DNA of 37,682 nucleotides, from contig BFEA01001271.1 of NCBI GenBank assembly GCA_003427395.1, forward strand, positions 18,810 through 56,491. The letters run 5' to 3'. Below the pieces are notes generated by a model that ran no database searches, was not told the origin of the DNA, and saw only the letters and a list, made by a program, of their open reading frames with translations. Below are positions 1-11,781 of the stretch, piece by piece (positions within the stretch are counted from its first letter, which is position 1; each line of letters begins with the position of its first letter). The translations under genes were made by a program, and so were the position numbers. The DNA is from Chara braunii (taxonomy: Eukaryota > Streptophyta > Charophyceae > Charales > Characeae).

Positions 1-348
1 TCCGCTTGAGCTCACACAGGCTCACTGAACCATCCCACATACCAAGCGGAGCCAGAGAAAAGGAGCGTTCCTCAGACTAGTTAGTTTAATCAAAGTGAAC
101 AACAATCATGATAAACAACCTGGCCGGCATCCACGCCGTGTCCTCCATTGTAATCGAAGAGAGGAAATCACGCGCGCCTCAACCTGCGCGCCCACACACT
201 CTCTATCTCTAGATGTTACTGTCAAACCTTTTAGTCCGTGCATCCCCGCGACTCGTGCGGCCTTCCTTCTTATTCTAAATCGACCCATTTCTCTGTCAAC
301 TGCAGAAAACCCAGTGCGAGTACCCTTGTAAGGGTACCTGCACCGACA
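1..348 (-). repeat. Start of element A 3' LTR (copy of 18424-18772)
   Basis: Nearly identical to 18424-18772 in the same orientation, with about 18 substitutions and one 1-bp indel by hand alignment, mostly transitions. On the minus strand it begins TGTCGGTGCAGG at 348. The similarity runs to the window edge, so the true repeat is probably longer. No gene is supported here; the short open frames are not convincing. Confidence 0.75.
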
Positions 349-447
349 GCTTATCGGACCATAATAAGCGACGTTCCCGTCGCTTACCGGACCATATCGA
401 GCGACTTCCCCGTCGCTTACTGAACCACATCAAGCGACTTCCCCGTC
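349..447. repeat. Three tandem 33-bp units, each with a 7-bp hairpin
   Basis: Units at 349-381, 382-414 and 415-447, with a partial fourth (GCTTC) after 447. The units differ at several positions. Across each junction AAGCGAC or GAGCGAC pairs with GTCGCTT around a six-base loop (GTTCCC or TTCCCC). The array lies directly next to the inferred 3' LTR edge of element A, where a polypurine tract would be expected. Confidence 0.9.
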
Positions 448-2294
448 GCTTCGTAGAATCAAAAAGCTATCAGATTACCCAAAATGTTGACGAAAAGGAG
501 GCTAATGATCAGCCGACAGATCTGAGGTGGAGACTTCCATCAAAACAGGCCTTTGCGACTATATGCTGCCTGAATTCCAATCCGGGTCCTTATCGCCGCT
601 GTCAATGGGAAGCGGACAGCATAAGTTCCAATGACCTTTTCGATTATCCTCTCACCCCGGCCCTAGACAACCTTCGACTTCTCGTTGGGTGTCCCTAGTC
701 CTGGCCAAAACTAGAAACGTGGGCCCTAACCGAGACCTTTGAAGGCATAGTCGCCTTCCTTCCAAAGAAGTTCTTCATAATTATTATACATACGTATATA
801 AATACATAATCTCCACTCGGCTCTTTCTGCAGTCTAGAACAGAAAGGCCAGGTCTCCATCTTGGCCCACCATAGCCTGGCTGATCGGACCACGACTACGG
901 CCCACCGCATTTCTTATTTGGTGGCAGTACCCTCGCTAGTTGCGCAACGATAGGTTCCCTCCTGATAACCTTCAAATCAGGATTTTTCAAAAAAAAAATC
1001 ACCTTTCACTATCCCACGAAGTAATTTCCCTGGGCGAGCAACTCCCCTTAAACTCTCACTTCGCGGTCCCGCAGCCAGGTTGCGCCGACTTGCAACCATC
1101 CACTGGGGTTACGCCCAAGTGGTGCTAAACTTCTTTTCCGTCAGCTTGACCTTCCTTCAATATGTCTTAGAACTAGCACAAATGGTTAGACGGGGCGTCG
1201 CAAAACAAAAATCACGGGCCCACTGCGAGATTACACAGGGGTCTAAAGGCATTTACCAACTCTCTCTCAAAAGGCATGGCACCCTTCGCACAAGCACAAA
1301 CAAAATCACCGCTAGGTCCACCAGGCCATGACCCCTGACTTGATCAGATCCATAAGTCACTCGTGTTGAGACATCTCACGCTCTACATTCATTGCGACCC
1401 TATCAAACAACTCAAGCAAATGTGGCATTTTTCGTCAGACTTTCATCACTCATCAGACGGCTTATCATGCCATAAATCAGTTCACTCATCTTTAGAGGTG
1501 AGTCCTCCAACAATCAAAATCATCACCTTTTTCCCAAAAATTCAAGAAGATCTCACCATGGAGTTAAACACCCCCTCTTTCAAAATCACGAGAGGTCTCA
1601 TCACGGAACAAAACACCCCCTCTCCCAAAAATCACGAGGGGTCTCATCATAAAGCCAAACATCCCCCCTTCTTTTCAAAAACCTAAGGGGGTTTCATCAT
1701 GGAACCAACATCACTGAAAGACCATCTTATGGGTCTTTGTCAAATCTTTAAGCAAATAATAACCAACGTGGTAAGCACTTTGAGCCTCCTAGGCTAATAA
1801 ATCCTTCCAAAAATTGTCAAACACTTTCACAAACAGACTGCACTTCCTCCCCTTATACCCTGCTCTATCATCCGCCTTTAGGCAGATCGCACAAGTATAC
1901 TGAAGAGTAGACTGTTTTACATAACGTACATCCATAAATGTGAGATGTGTTTCAAGACATTTTCCACACAAAACCATCATACATCAGGATAAAACCACAC
2001 ATGTGAGAGCGGAAGCAATCGTCACAATCCCAAGCCTCATAGTGTCTCACACAATATATGTACATGGGATCCAAGTATCTCTCTCAGGTAAAAGTCACGT
2101 AGGTACCCTAATTCTCTCATCTCATCCAGTCGAGTAACTCACGCCTCAAGTACACAGAGAGAATGATATAAACTCACTCGGTCACATCCGTACACTCAGA
2201 TCCTACAAACACATGTCAAACCCACAAAATGTAGTATCACACAGCTACATACTACTAACTAAGTCACCTACAAAAATACAAACGCACGGTCTGC
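448..2294 (-). other. Noncoding 3' region of element A
   Basis: About 1.85 kb between the gag-like 3' ORF and the 3' LTR. No open frame has a recognisable domain or consistent coding character. The only clear structure is the hairpin minisatellite at about 1520-1735. It is rich in C and T on the plus strand near 1000-1700. No polypurine tract or polyadenylation site can be assigned with confidence. Confidence 0.5.
1520..1735. repeat. Degenerate tandem repeat, units about 45-49 bp, each with a hairpin
   Basis: Clear units begin near 1569, 1614, 1660 and 1709, with weaker ones upstream. A spacer of the type TCATCAYGGAACCAAACA alternates with an inverted repeat whose stem changes from unit to unit: CCCTCT/AGAGGT, CCCCTC/GAGGGG, CCCCC/GGGGG and AAAGACC/GGTCTTT. 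The spacer stays similar while the stems vary with pairing kept. Confidence 0.7.
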
Positions 2295-5200
2295 CTAAAC
2301 TCCGAATATATACAATGCTAGACTCGTGCTCCATGCGTGGCTGAACTCTAACTCTCCTACTGAGAAGGCAAACCAGTCTCTAGTCCCTAATCTTTTCCTG
2401 GTTTTGCCTATATGACTGGGCTCGACCACATCTGGTGCCCTCATCACAATCCTACCCTGCCTATCATAAATCTTTCCATCGCGCACCGTGGCTCGCCCCG
2501 CTGCTACGTCCCTAGCGAGCACGGGACACTGCAAGGCCCAATGTACCCCATCCTTGCAGAAGAAGCAGGCTGAGTCGTTTGTCTTTCTCAGCTTCCTCTT
2601 TTTCCCCTGGGACCTCGACGATGAAGGTGCCTCACTGCCCTCTCTATCCACCTCATAACACTGCGGTAGACCCATCTCCTCTGTCGATCTGGCCCCCTGA
2701 CCAGGCGCACTCGACTCTCTCTGCCACTCCATCCTCTCTGGCGGGTGTTCCGACATATCCAATCGTTGGGGCCTCTCACTCTGTGTCGTCCGTACCTCGC
2801 CCTCTAGACTCAACTCGTGAGTAGGTCCTACCATCCTCTCTGGCAGGGGCGTACACATGACCCCAGTCATGTCCAATACATCTAGTAACACATCCATCGC
2901 TCCGTCAGCAGGTCCCTGTGCCGCCTCATTGCATCCTCCCTGGCGCTCGTCGTCTGTGCATGGCGGAATGGGCGCCGGTGGGGGTCGATCCTCGGCTGAA
3001 CTGGCAGGAATATGCATCACCAACTCTGTGGGCGGTCTAAACTCGTAAGCTCCCTGCTCAGCCTCCCTCCTTGCCTGTACCTCTGCCGACTCCATCATCA
3101 CTCTCCCTATTGAAGGCTCCTGACCAGATCCCGCCGTCCCACTCTGCGCACCGTAACGATCCCCCTCAGTCCAATCCACCTCTCTCTCGGTCCGTTCCTC
3201 TACCTGGGAGGAGGTCATCTCACCCGCTCTCACTACCACCTCAGGCTCCGCTGTCGTGTCTCCTGTGCGCCACCTGTCGACGGCTCCCTGAGCTCCTGGA
3301 GCTCTCTCTCCACCGAATCCACTCGTCCCCTAAGGCTTGCCATCTCTGCCTGACTCACACTCAACTGGCCCGTCAAACTCTGCACCAACTACCTCAACTC
3401 CTAGATGGTGACAACCTGACCGGTAGTACGTGCTCTAAGCTCTTGACACTCTTCCTCAGCCGCTTCGAGTCGCACTCCCAGACTCCCATCCTTCCACCTC
3501 CTCCCGACCAGCTCACCCTCCAACATCAAATGTTTGCTGAAGGATGTCCTCGCCAAATGGTGGAGCTTCCGCTCCAAACTCCCCTCTATGGTTCTCGCCA
3601 CGTCAAATCCGGCTCTCGCAGGCTCAACCAACCCCTCACCATCCCCCTCAAAGTACCTGTCCCACACCTCCATGACATTCCGCGGCCTAGGAGGTGACTC
3701 TGGCGCCTGATCTGGTAGCTCTCCTGCCTCCTCCAGTCGTCGCGTGTCCTCCCATATCTCTACTAGCCGCGTGGCCCTTCTCTCTTCCTTAGTCTCAGCC
3801 GCTTCTCGTTGATCTGTGGGATGGGCCTCTCCTGCGGATAACTCTGGTCCTACCCCCTGTCTCCCAGCGCATGGCTCCCCCACCAACCCCTCCGGTACAG
3901 GCCCGCGAGGCAGACTCTCAACAACATGCCTCTGTGGCCGATCCTCGACCCCAACTCCCTCCATATCAGGGCATTCCTGAGCGAAGGCAGCAGTGTGGGT
4001 ATTGATAATCATAATCGCCTCCCTCCTTAGATCTACTGGCCTCCGTTCTGCCTCAACCCCTTCTCTCGGCGGCACCTCCACAGGGGGACTCTGCACAGTC
4101 TCTCGTGGCGACTCCTCCTCTCCCTCGTGGGAACCCTCAGGTATGGTCGCCAATCTCGATCCTGTGACAGGGGGTGGACGCTGGGGACCCTCCTCCATCG
4201 TCTCGCTAGGTCCCTCGTCGACCGACGGCGTCCCCCACCTCGAGGCATCCAAGTGTGCCTCCAAATCCTGTAGGGGGTCTCCAAGTGATGATGTCACGTC
4301 CCGTGGGTGTGGGGGAACTCTCGCAGGCTCTATGTCAATAGGTAAATCAATGGGCCCTAGCCCACACTCCGGAATGGCGCCTGACTCCTCCAACTCTGCC
4401 AACCTCCTGCCACCCTGTCCAGTGGTGGCCTGTCGTCCTCCTCGCGAGGTCCCAGGCTCCCCTGCCTCACTCAGTGTCCGCCTCTCTCCTGCGGGTGACC
4501 GCGGCTTGAACCTCCGAAATGCAACCCTCAAGTGAGCCCTACAACTCTCCCAGTCCTGAGCCATATCCGCCACGTAGCGGGCTAGAGGTCTATTGGCCTT
4601 CCGAGTCCATAATGATGGCCTTACCATCCAATCCTCCCTCACAACCTGCTGACGGAGCATAAACTGCTCGAACCCGGGAATAAACTCTTCCACGTTCCCG
4701 ATGGCTAACCGAATCGGCCTGCCATCCACCCCTATGGGTGAGGGCCTCGGCTCCTGTCTCCTCTCGCGCTCAGGCTCTCGTCTCTCTGGCTTTGGTTGCC
4801 AGAACTCCCGCCTCAATCGAGCCTGACATCCCTCCCAATCAGCTGCCTTGTCGCGAATCTGCCTAACCATCGATCGCTCGGCCGGTCGAGTCCACAAGAG
4901 TAGTGTCTGCATCCACTCCTCTCGTGGATAATCCAAGACTCGCATGCATCGCTCGTAGGCTGGCAGAAACTCGTCCACGCTGCCATCCTGCAAGCGGATG
5001 GGCACCCCGTCCCGTCCCGGTCCACGGGCGAAACCCTCAACTCCTGTATCCTTCTCTCCACCTCTGACCAAGTCACAGCCTCCTCCCGAATGTGCGCCAC
5101 GGGCTCCTCAAAACACCCTACTCCCCGCAGGTGCCGAATCATCTCGCGGGTATCCCATCGCTTTCGTGCCGCATGGCCTCAGAAGGAATCCAGGAAGAGC

Positions 5201-5387
5201 TCGATGTTATCGTTATCGAAAACTGGCGTGAGCTCTAGCCGACCTCTGTCGCTCATTTCCTCCGGATGCTCCCAGGGGTCGCTGCCGTGGATGGGCATCT
5301 CTCTGGTATGACCTGCGCCGCTCAAAATCCCCTGGGGCTCTCACACGCCACTGCGGTGGCCGTCGCTCCCGCCCTTCCCTCGGCATG
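2295..5387 (-). pseudogene. Gag-like ORF downstream of integrase: three CA-like repeats, coiled coil, CCHC knuckle (broken)
   Basis: Likely start ATG at 5387-5385, about 200 bp after the pol stop. At least three frames are needed (5387-about 5040, 5071-3401, 3239-2295), with a stop in FLDSF*GHAAR, so this copy is broken. In order: a basic leader; three similar segments of about 70 residues (about 5270-5010, 5008-4796, 4723-4514) sharing hydrophobic/EF, REEW-M and W-x-x-C-x-x-x-LR positions; a long acidic, proline-rich linker; a heptad-like stretch near 3380-3250 (VDSVERELQELRE); and a zinc knuckle CFFCKDGVHWALQC (CX2CX4HX4C) near 2570-2530. The repeats look like Gag capsid-type helices, but I cannot name the family. 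Element A already has a normal Gag upstream, so this is a second, gag-like protein in an env-like position, or the start of another truncated element. No room for a large LTR separates it from pol. Confidence 0.65.
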
Positions 5388-5591
5388 ACTATCTTTGAAA
5401 AGTCAGACCTGCACAGCAGGAAAAGAGACGACAGGCACACCACGGGGTAAGCAAGCAGGCAAATCAGGTCGTACTCAGAGCAATTCATCACTCATCTCTA
5501 CTCGTGCATTCTACTCACCAACTTACTTTCTAAGCATCCATCATAAAATTATTCTATGACTCATCGCTCTCTAAGATGGCGGAAGTGTCAG

Positions 5592-6770
5592 CTATCTCAC
5601 CTCTTCCCTGGCCACAAACTTCTTCAACCTCGTTCATGAAACCTAATCGTTCCTTTGGGTCCCATCCAACTCCTCAATCTGATAAGCGCCAAAGTCTCCG
5701 CAACGCACGATCCGATATGGCCCTAACCACCTCTTATCCAACTTTCTAGACCATTGCTTCTCCAGCGATGAATCATACAGCAATACGAGGTCCCCAACCT
5801 TTAACGACACCTTCCGTACGCACGCCACCTGGTCCCATCGAGCCTTGTCTTCCATACGGCTCCTTTCCACCTGGTTAGACGCCTCCTGAATTCTTTATTC
5901 AATTGCACCCACCTGTCGAGCTCGGATATCAAGTAACTCTTCAAAGGACAGGTTGGTTTTCAAGTCATTTCGCCTCCAAGTTTTCAGAAAGCTCTCGATT
6001 GGAAAGGTGGCGTGCCTCCCATACCATAGCGTAACTGGCGCATACTTCGTGGTCCGCTTCACCGTAATGTTCTCAACAAAGAATGCCGCCCTTAGATACC
6101 TCGACCATTGGTTAGGCCAATCTCCAGTCCATTTAGCCAGAAGGGTCGTGATGGTGCTATGTCCTCTTTCAACTGGGGCATTCGCTTGGGGATGCGCGGC
6201 TGTGGTATAGTTGGCTACCACATCGTATCTGGACAACAACTCCTGCACTTCCTGGCAGGTAAACTCCGATCCCCTGTCCATCACGAATTCTTTAACAAAC
6301 AAATAGCGCAGATAGTATTCCTCGATGCAACTTGCTAGGACCGGACCCGTCTTGGTACGAATGGCACGCCCATCCACAAATCCATACAAGTTATCCTGCG
6401 TGTCGAAGATGTAATTATGGCCATGCTCTCCCATTGGCTAAAACAATAAGTCGAGATGCACTCCGACACCCACCTCTCTCTCCAACCTTGGATGCAATGG
6501 CTCTCCAGGCCTTTGTGGCGATCTCTCTTGACAAGGCACACACAAGCGACATAATTTACTAACCATGTCCAACATTCTGTCCCAGTAGTCTAGCTCGCTG
6601 ACCTTGGCATATGTGGCACTGACTCCTCGATGTCCTCCCGCAATGCCATCATGAAGCGCAACTACAATGTCTATCTGCCGATTTCTGCCGCACACAACCC
6701 TCCTGGGGTTTCCTACCTGCCTCTTCACAAAGAGATGACCGTCCCTCACTAAATAGAGATGCCTCATCTT
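5592..6770 (-). pseudogene. Element A integrase (broken)
   Basis: Inserts the cDNA into the host genome. One reading frame with in-frame stops at 6438-6440 (TAG) and 5895-5897 (TAA). HHCC zinc-binding module near 6660-6550: HDGIAGGHRG, then CRLCVPCQ. Catalytic D,D,E core: HLDL near 6450, VMDRGSEF (with MDRG instead of the usual TDNG) near 6260, and HPQANAPVERG near 6190-6160. The C-terminal GPYRI-type module (KLDKRWLGPYRI) lies near 5740-5700. The frame stops at 5643, but a one-base shift gives a normal basic tail, RLKKFVAREEVR, ending with TAG at 5594-5592, so 5592 is the likely original end. No chromodomain is visible. It continues in frame from RNase H. Confidence 0.85.
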
Positions 6771-8624
6771 CTAAGCCCTTTCGCTTGTATCCCTATCCCG
6801 CATTTCATATGATAGAAGAAGTCCTAGCTCCAGGTAGATCCCCTCGTACTCTTCTGCACGGAATGCTTCCTTAATCTCTCCCTCCTCAAACTCGTCGTCC
6901 TGACTCTCTGGCACTACCTCTTGATCCACTGGGTTTACTCGAGCTGGATTGTCTTGCAGAAATGTATTAACAAGGAGATACATTCCTCCCATCAACTCTT
7001 CGTGTCGCTCTACCTGGTCTGACCCTTCCTCCATCGTCCTTACTTCATCCGCCAGACTATGCGTTCCTGCCAATGCCAACCTCATCATCCACTGGACATC
7101 CTTGCCACCCCAAGGATCTTCATCCTCAAATGGCTTAAGCACTAACTCTGCCTTCTTCACGTACCCCCTCGGTGCGAGCAAGATAGGATGGCAAACACAA
7201 CTTGGTACTCGCAAGGACCATTCATTAATGTGGAGACGGACATCCTCCTTCTGATCTAGGAAGCCATCAACTGGGGGTGTAACCTCTACTGACTCCTCCT
7301 TTTGTCCATCCCAGTTGATATGGCTTAGCCCATCTGCTCGGTTCTTGTTCCCAGGGATCCTCTCCAGTTCAAAATTGAACATCCAGATGTAGGTTAACCA
7401 TCTGGCTACCGTCGGGTCCGAAGGGACATAATTCCTTAGCGAGTAGGAAAGCGCCGTAGGATCCACCTTTAGTATAAACCGCCTTCCAAAGATATAATAT
7501 CGAAAGGTCTTCAGACAATGGAGTACCGTGAGAGTCTCTTTCTTGAACTGAGAGTAGTTTCTCTCTGTCGTATTTAGAGTACGACTCTAAAATCTCAGCG
7601 GCCTCTCCTTGCCTTCGACATCCGCCTGAATTAGGACTCCCCCTAGAGCAGTTGGGCCTGCATCTGTTTCCACAATAAATGGCTGCATCTCTGTGGCTTC
7701 ATAGTCTGGCGCTCCTAACACCAACCCTCCTTCCTTGAACTCTTCATTCATCCTTGCGACGACTTCTTCCTGTTCTTCACCCCAAACCCACTCTTGATCT
7801 TGACGCACCAACTTTCGTAGGTGCTCTGTCTTGGCGGCGAAATTCTTGACGAAGGTCCGCCAGAATCCACACGTGCCGAGGAAACTCCTGACATCCGTTA
7901 TTGAGTGGAAAGGCACCGGCCACTCAATAATCTTATCCGTTTTTTTTACATCCGGTCGACGACCCTTCTCACTACAGACAAATCCAAGGATGGTGGCCTC
8001 CCTCATGCAGTGCCTGGATTTGGCCCCACTTACAGTGAGGTTATGCTCCTCTAGCAGGCCCAGAACTTTATCGAGATCCTGGACGTGCTTCCAGACAAAG
8101 CGTCGTACTCCCGGCAGGACTTCGTCAGTCTCCTTCTCTACCGGACCCTTCACTGCCAAGTCGTCGATGTATAGCTGAGTGATATGTGGACTGACAGTCT
8201 GCATGGCTCGTTTCATACTTCTTTGAACCATTGCTACGACATTCGTCCACCCTTGCGGGGCCACATTCATGTGGATTAACCCGCTCGGTGTATGCATCGC
8301 CGTCACAGGCCGGTCCGGCGGGTAGACTGGAAACTGATCGTACCCAGAGTAGAGGTCTATGAGAGAGATTATGGGCCTTCCCGCGCAGGACTATGATAAC
8401 GCGTCCGCATTTGGTAAGCCTCCTACATCTCGTACAGTCACCGCGTTCAATCATTGTAAATCCTGCACCCACCGTAGCGTCCCATTAGGTTAGACAAAAC
8501 AAAACCAGGGAGTCACATACGGTCCACTTGAATAATCGGCGACGTACGTGCGTATCTTACCATCGAGATAATCCACCACCTTCTTCTCCTCATCTGGATT
8601 AGGATATCGCGCCCCTCTCAGGTT
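6771..8624 (-). pseudogene. Element A reverse transcriptase and RNase H (broken)
   Basis: Copies element RNA into DNA and removes the RNA strand. A single minus frame with stops at 8490-8492 (TAA), 8451-8453 (TGA), 8391-8393 (TAG), 7587-7589 (TAG) and 6771-6773 (TAG). RT: LRWVQDLQ near 8465, SLIDLYSGYDQF near 8350, the catalytic box LYIDDLAVKGP near 8170-8140 (YIDD rather than the common YMDD/YVDD), and FLGTCGFWRTF near 7870. RNase H: first Asp in VETDAGPTALGGVL near 7670-7630, Glu in QFKKETLTVLH near 7530, Asp in KVDPTALSY near 7465, and last Asp in GNKNRADGLSHI near 7330. A linker of about 180 residues rich in Glu and Asp follows before integrase. The VKGP and GTCG wording differs clearly from elements B and C, so A is another lineage. 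Confidence 0.88.
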
Positions 8625-9908
8625 TTAAGGCACATGTGGTACAGTGTGGATTTGGATCATTGGGATTTTATCCACATCCAACCTTCTGCGCTCGTCATCG
8701 TTGAAAGTGTAGGCACGATGCCTCTTCTTCATCAAAGCCACCATTAACTCCCTCTCTCGGGGTAATAGGAACTCTGGCTCTCCCACTATCAGCTTTCCTT
8801 CGTTCCCTTCATTGATACGGCAAGGTCCCGCCGACGCCCTCTCTCTCATACGCTGTATCAGTCCCCGCACTCGCTCATAATACGCCTCTTCATCTTCCGT
8901 GACGAGGACGGGGACTGGACGACAGTTCTTGTCTATCGTCTTGTAACTCCTTTGGGTACCCCGCTTGAGCCGCCCCCTAAAAAAGGCCGGCTTATCGTCT
9001 GTGCCTGCATCATTGCAGACTCCCTTCGTCCACCTGGGAGACGATAGACTAACTCCAACTCCCCTTCCTGAGGACATTCCAAGACTTGCTCCCTCAGCGC
9101 TTGGATGGCATCCGGATCCGCCATCTCAGGTGTGGCCACCACGTCCATAGCCTTGTTTATGTCCGCCAGACTTAGGGAGAAAATCTCACCCCTTTCTTCT
9201 TCCTTAGGCTCCATATGGAGTCTCCGACGCTCATTCTCGGACTCCTCAATTGTGAATGAGCCGGGGTTAGGCCGATTCCTTATGCTTCGAGGGCCCGTAT
9301 TCCTGCAGGTAATTATTTCGTAATTCCCGCAGGCCGGGTCGCACATGATCAGGATCAGAGTCCCATCATGCTTGTTAAACATCAGCGTCTCCGTTCTGCA
9401 TAGGAACGACCTCCCTAGAAGCACGTCGTGGTTCACATCATGCATAACGAAGAAACATGCCCTGACCTTCACCTTTCCAACCTCGATCAGCACGTTCGAG
9501 GCTGTGCCACAAAACACCGCCTTACAATTGGCTCCATGTAAGACGCCGCAATCAGAGCGGTCTACCTCCAAGCCGAACTTGAGTGCATCGGTTTCGCGGA
9601 TAATGTTCATTTCCGCACCCGTATCCACCATTGCCGAACACTTGGAGCCTTTCACCACCAAGTCCACCATGCCGCATGCCACGCACTTCCAATCCATCTT
9701 CGTTCCGGCCTCCGCCCACTCTGCCTCCTTTGGCAAGATCACGTTTAGATGGACACTGGGTACGAGTCGCCACGGGCCCCTCCCTCGTCCTTCCCGCCCG
9801 CGGCTCTTGAGTCACTTCCTCACCATACTCAACCTCTTCTACTTTCACCGGCGGCTCGTCTCTCTCCTGCCACAACCTAAAAGTCGCTGGGGGCGCTTGC
9901 TTTGCGGC
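8625..9908 (-). pseudogene. Element A aspartic protease and linker (broken)
   Basis: Cleaves the polyprotein. The active-site motif MVDTGAEMNIIRE (DTGA) lies near 9640-9600, and the later hydrophobic-G motif HDVLLGRSFL near 9430-9400, as in retropepsins. Upstream, 9875-9780 encodes an acidic segment (VEEVEYGEEV) in the frame of the nucleocapsid ORF. A frameshift at about 9780-9742 precedes the protease and another at about 9077-8933 follows it. The section to 8625 (ending IPMIQIHTVPHVP) is the usual linker before the RT domain. The ORF starts in this stretch are GTG/TTG artefacts of open-frame scanning; translation would come through from gag. Confidence 0.8.
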
Positions 9909-11396
9909 TCACCTTCTCAAAGTTTCCGCCCTCACCCCTCCTAGAATCATCCGATCTATGGGCTGTCCATCCTCATCATACATATTCCCGTCCATGCACG
10001 AATAGACCAGCCCTGCTTTTTCATCCTCCCGCCTTATATTGCAGAACCGTGTAGTATGCCCCACCTTATCACAGTGCTGGCATGTGGCAGTCCTCCAATC
10101 AAAATGGGCCTTTCCGCCCCCTTGACCCCCTTGGCCTTGATAGCCTTGATTGTCCCACCGGCCTCCTCCTTGGCCGCCTCCATTCCTACCACGACCTTTT
10201 CCTCCACCTCTTCCTCCATTCCCTTGATTACCCTGTCCTTGACCTCCCCCACCGGCCATATTTCCTGTCGAACTTGGTGCGGGCGACGGAGGCGGCGCAA
10301 CAGCTTGATCCTGGGCCGCAGGGTAGGACGGAGGGGGCATACTTGTCTGGGCCCCTTCGTAGGGCACCATCTGCCCTGACGGAGCTGGACCTCCCTATGG
10401 TATAATGGTGTTGAAAATGGGCCACGGCCACTGGCCAGCCGGCGGCGGTGCTGGCTGAGAAGGCCCTGCGCTACTTGATGGTGCCTCTGTACTTGGCGCG
10501 ACTACTACCGCTTGCGCTTAAGGCGCTTGCCCCTTTCCGGAGCCTTGCCCCCTTTGCGTCAAATTGTGATGCTTTCGCTGCGCCTTTGTAAGGGGCTGGG
10601 GCACGAGCTCCTCTTCTCCCCAATCCTCCTGAGCTGGCTCTTCAATCACAACCCCCTTTCCTTTGTCGTGGACAGCCGCGATTACCCGCTTTTGGACCCC
10701 CGCATCCTTTCCATACCCCAGTTCTATGAGTACATCGGTAATGATTCTTTTTACTCCCGGGGTCCCCGACGCAGTGGCATCTCTCTATTTCCTTTTCTGC
10801 CTCTGCAGCCGCACTTGATATTGCTCTACCTGATCCAAGCTCCCCACAGTCACGCCCTTATCAATCGTGGCCCATGTGAGCTTTGCGGACCCACCCCCAT
10901 GACTTGTCAACTCATATGCCTCTGATGAGGTGAGCAAGCCCAAAAAAATGGCACACTGAGCTTCTTCGGATATCCCTGGGACCTTTCTCGCTTTCTTCTT
11001 GAACTCTCGAACAAAGGAACTCACCGTGGTGAAGTCGTCTTTGTTCATCGCCTCCAAGTCTGCCATTGTTAACAGGCCATCGCCCAGCCTGTACTTTCTT
11101 AGCATTCTGTCCTTAAATTGGTCCCAACTTCCATTGGCCGCAATTATGACCTTCCCCACTTCTGGATGGTGGACATGCAACACATACTTCATGATTCTCT
11201 GCAATTTCACCACATCTGACAACCCCACCAGAGCGTGGTCGACCAAGTCCAACCATTCGGACACCCTCTCGCCATTGAAATGGAAGGTGTCTACCTTTGG
11301 GATACTACTCGGCGTTCTCTCTCGCTGATCCAGGGCCTCAACGAGGTCCTCGAGCGTCAGGGTCCTCCTTGACCCGCCGGCTGCAGCTCCCGACAT
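9909..11396 (-). pseudogene. Element A gag: capsid-like domain and CCHC nucleocapsid (broken)
   Basis: Structural protein that packages element RNA. It starts at ATG 11396-11394. The capsid-like domain (retrotrans_gag type) occupies 11290-10900, with FNGERVSEWLDLVDHAL, WDQFKDRMLRKYR and VSSFVREFKKKARKVPG. A stop at 10785 is followed by coding-like sequence in another frame (ITDVLIELGYGKD), then stops at 10518-10520 (TAA) and 10395-10397 (TAG). A Pro/Gly/Gln-rich segment with GGG repeats (10300-10120) leads to the zinc knuckle CQHCDKVGHTTRFC near 10080-10040. A TGA at 9909-9911 ends the open frame, but the frame continues into the protease linker. It lies about 390 bp after the PBS. Confidence 0.85.
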
Positions 11397-11781
11397 TTTG
11401 TTTGGCCGCCTTTACTTGGCTTCCCTGCTAAAAAGACAATGACAATTCTTCACTCAGAAAAGCGTGCTACCGTGTCTCCTATATGCCTTTACGCAGCCTT
11501 ACATAGTCTAATTCTAAAATTCTCTTCATTCCTAAACTTCCTTTGGACATTACCTATTACCCATCACGAGACCTCTTATACAATCTTTCTAACCTATCTC
11601 TCAATTGTCTCAAGAAAGATCAAGATCATCACACGCTTAAATTATATATATATGTATGTATATTACACGCATCACATACTGCTTTTCGTAAACTTATTAC
11701 AATCATCTCACAATTGCCTGATTTTCTCTCATTCCAATACCCGGATGTCGTTCCACCAGGGACAACGGTAGGCATCCATTA

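Noticed and set aside
448-2294. 3' LTR of element A starting further right, matching 11802-12116
   Set aside because: No stretch resembling TGTCGAGGGCATCGG or its neighbours was found there.
3071-4535. Plus-strand Ser/Pro-rich ORFs
   Set aside because: Shadows of the minus-strand gag-like ORF, with no domain of their own.
9345-10405. Plus-strand ORFs of about 100-200 residues
   Set aside because: Antisense shadows of the protease and nucleocapsid regions of element A.
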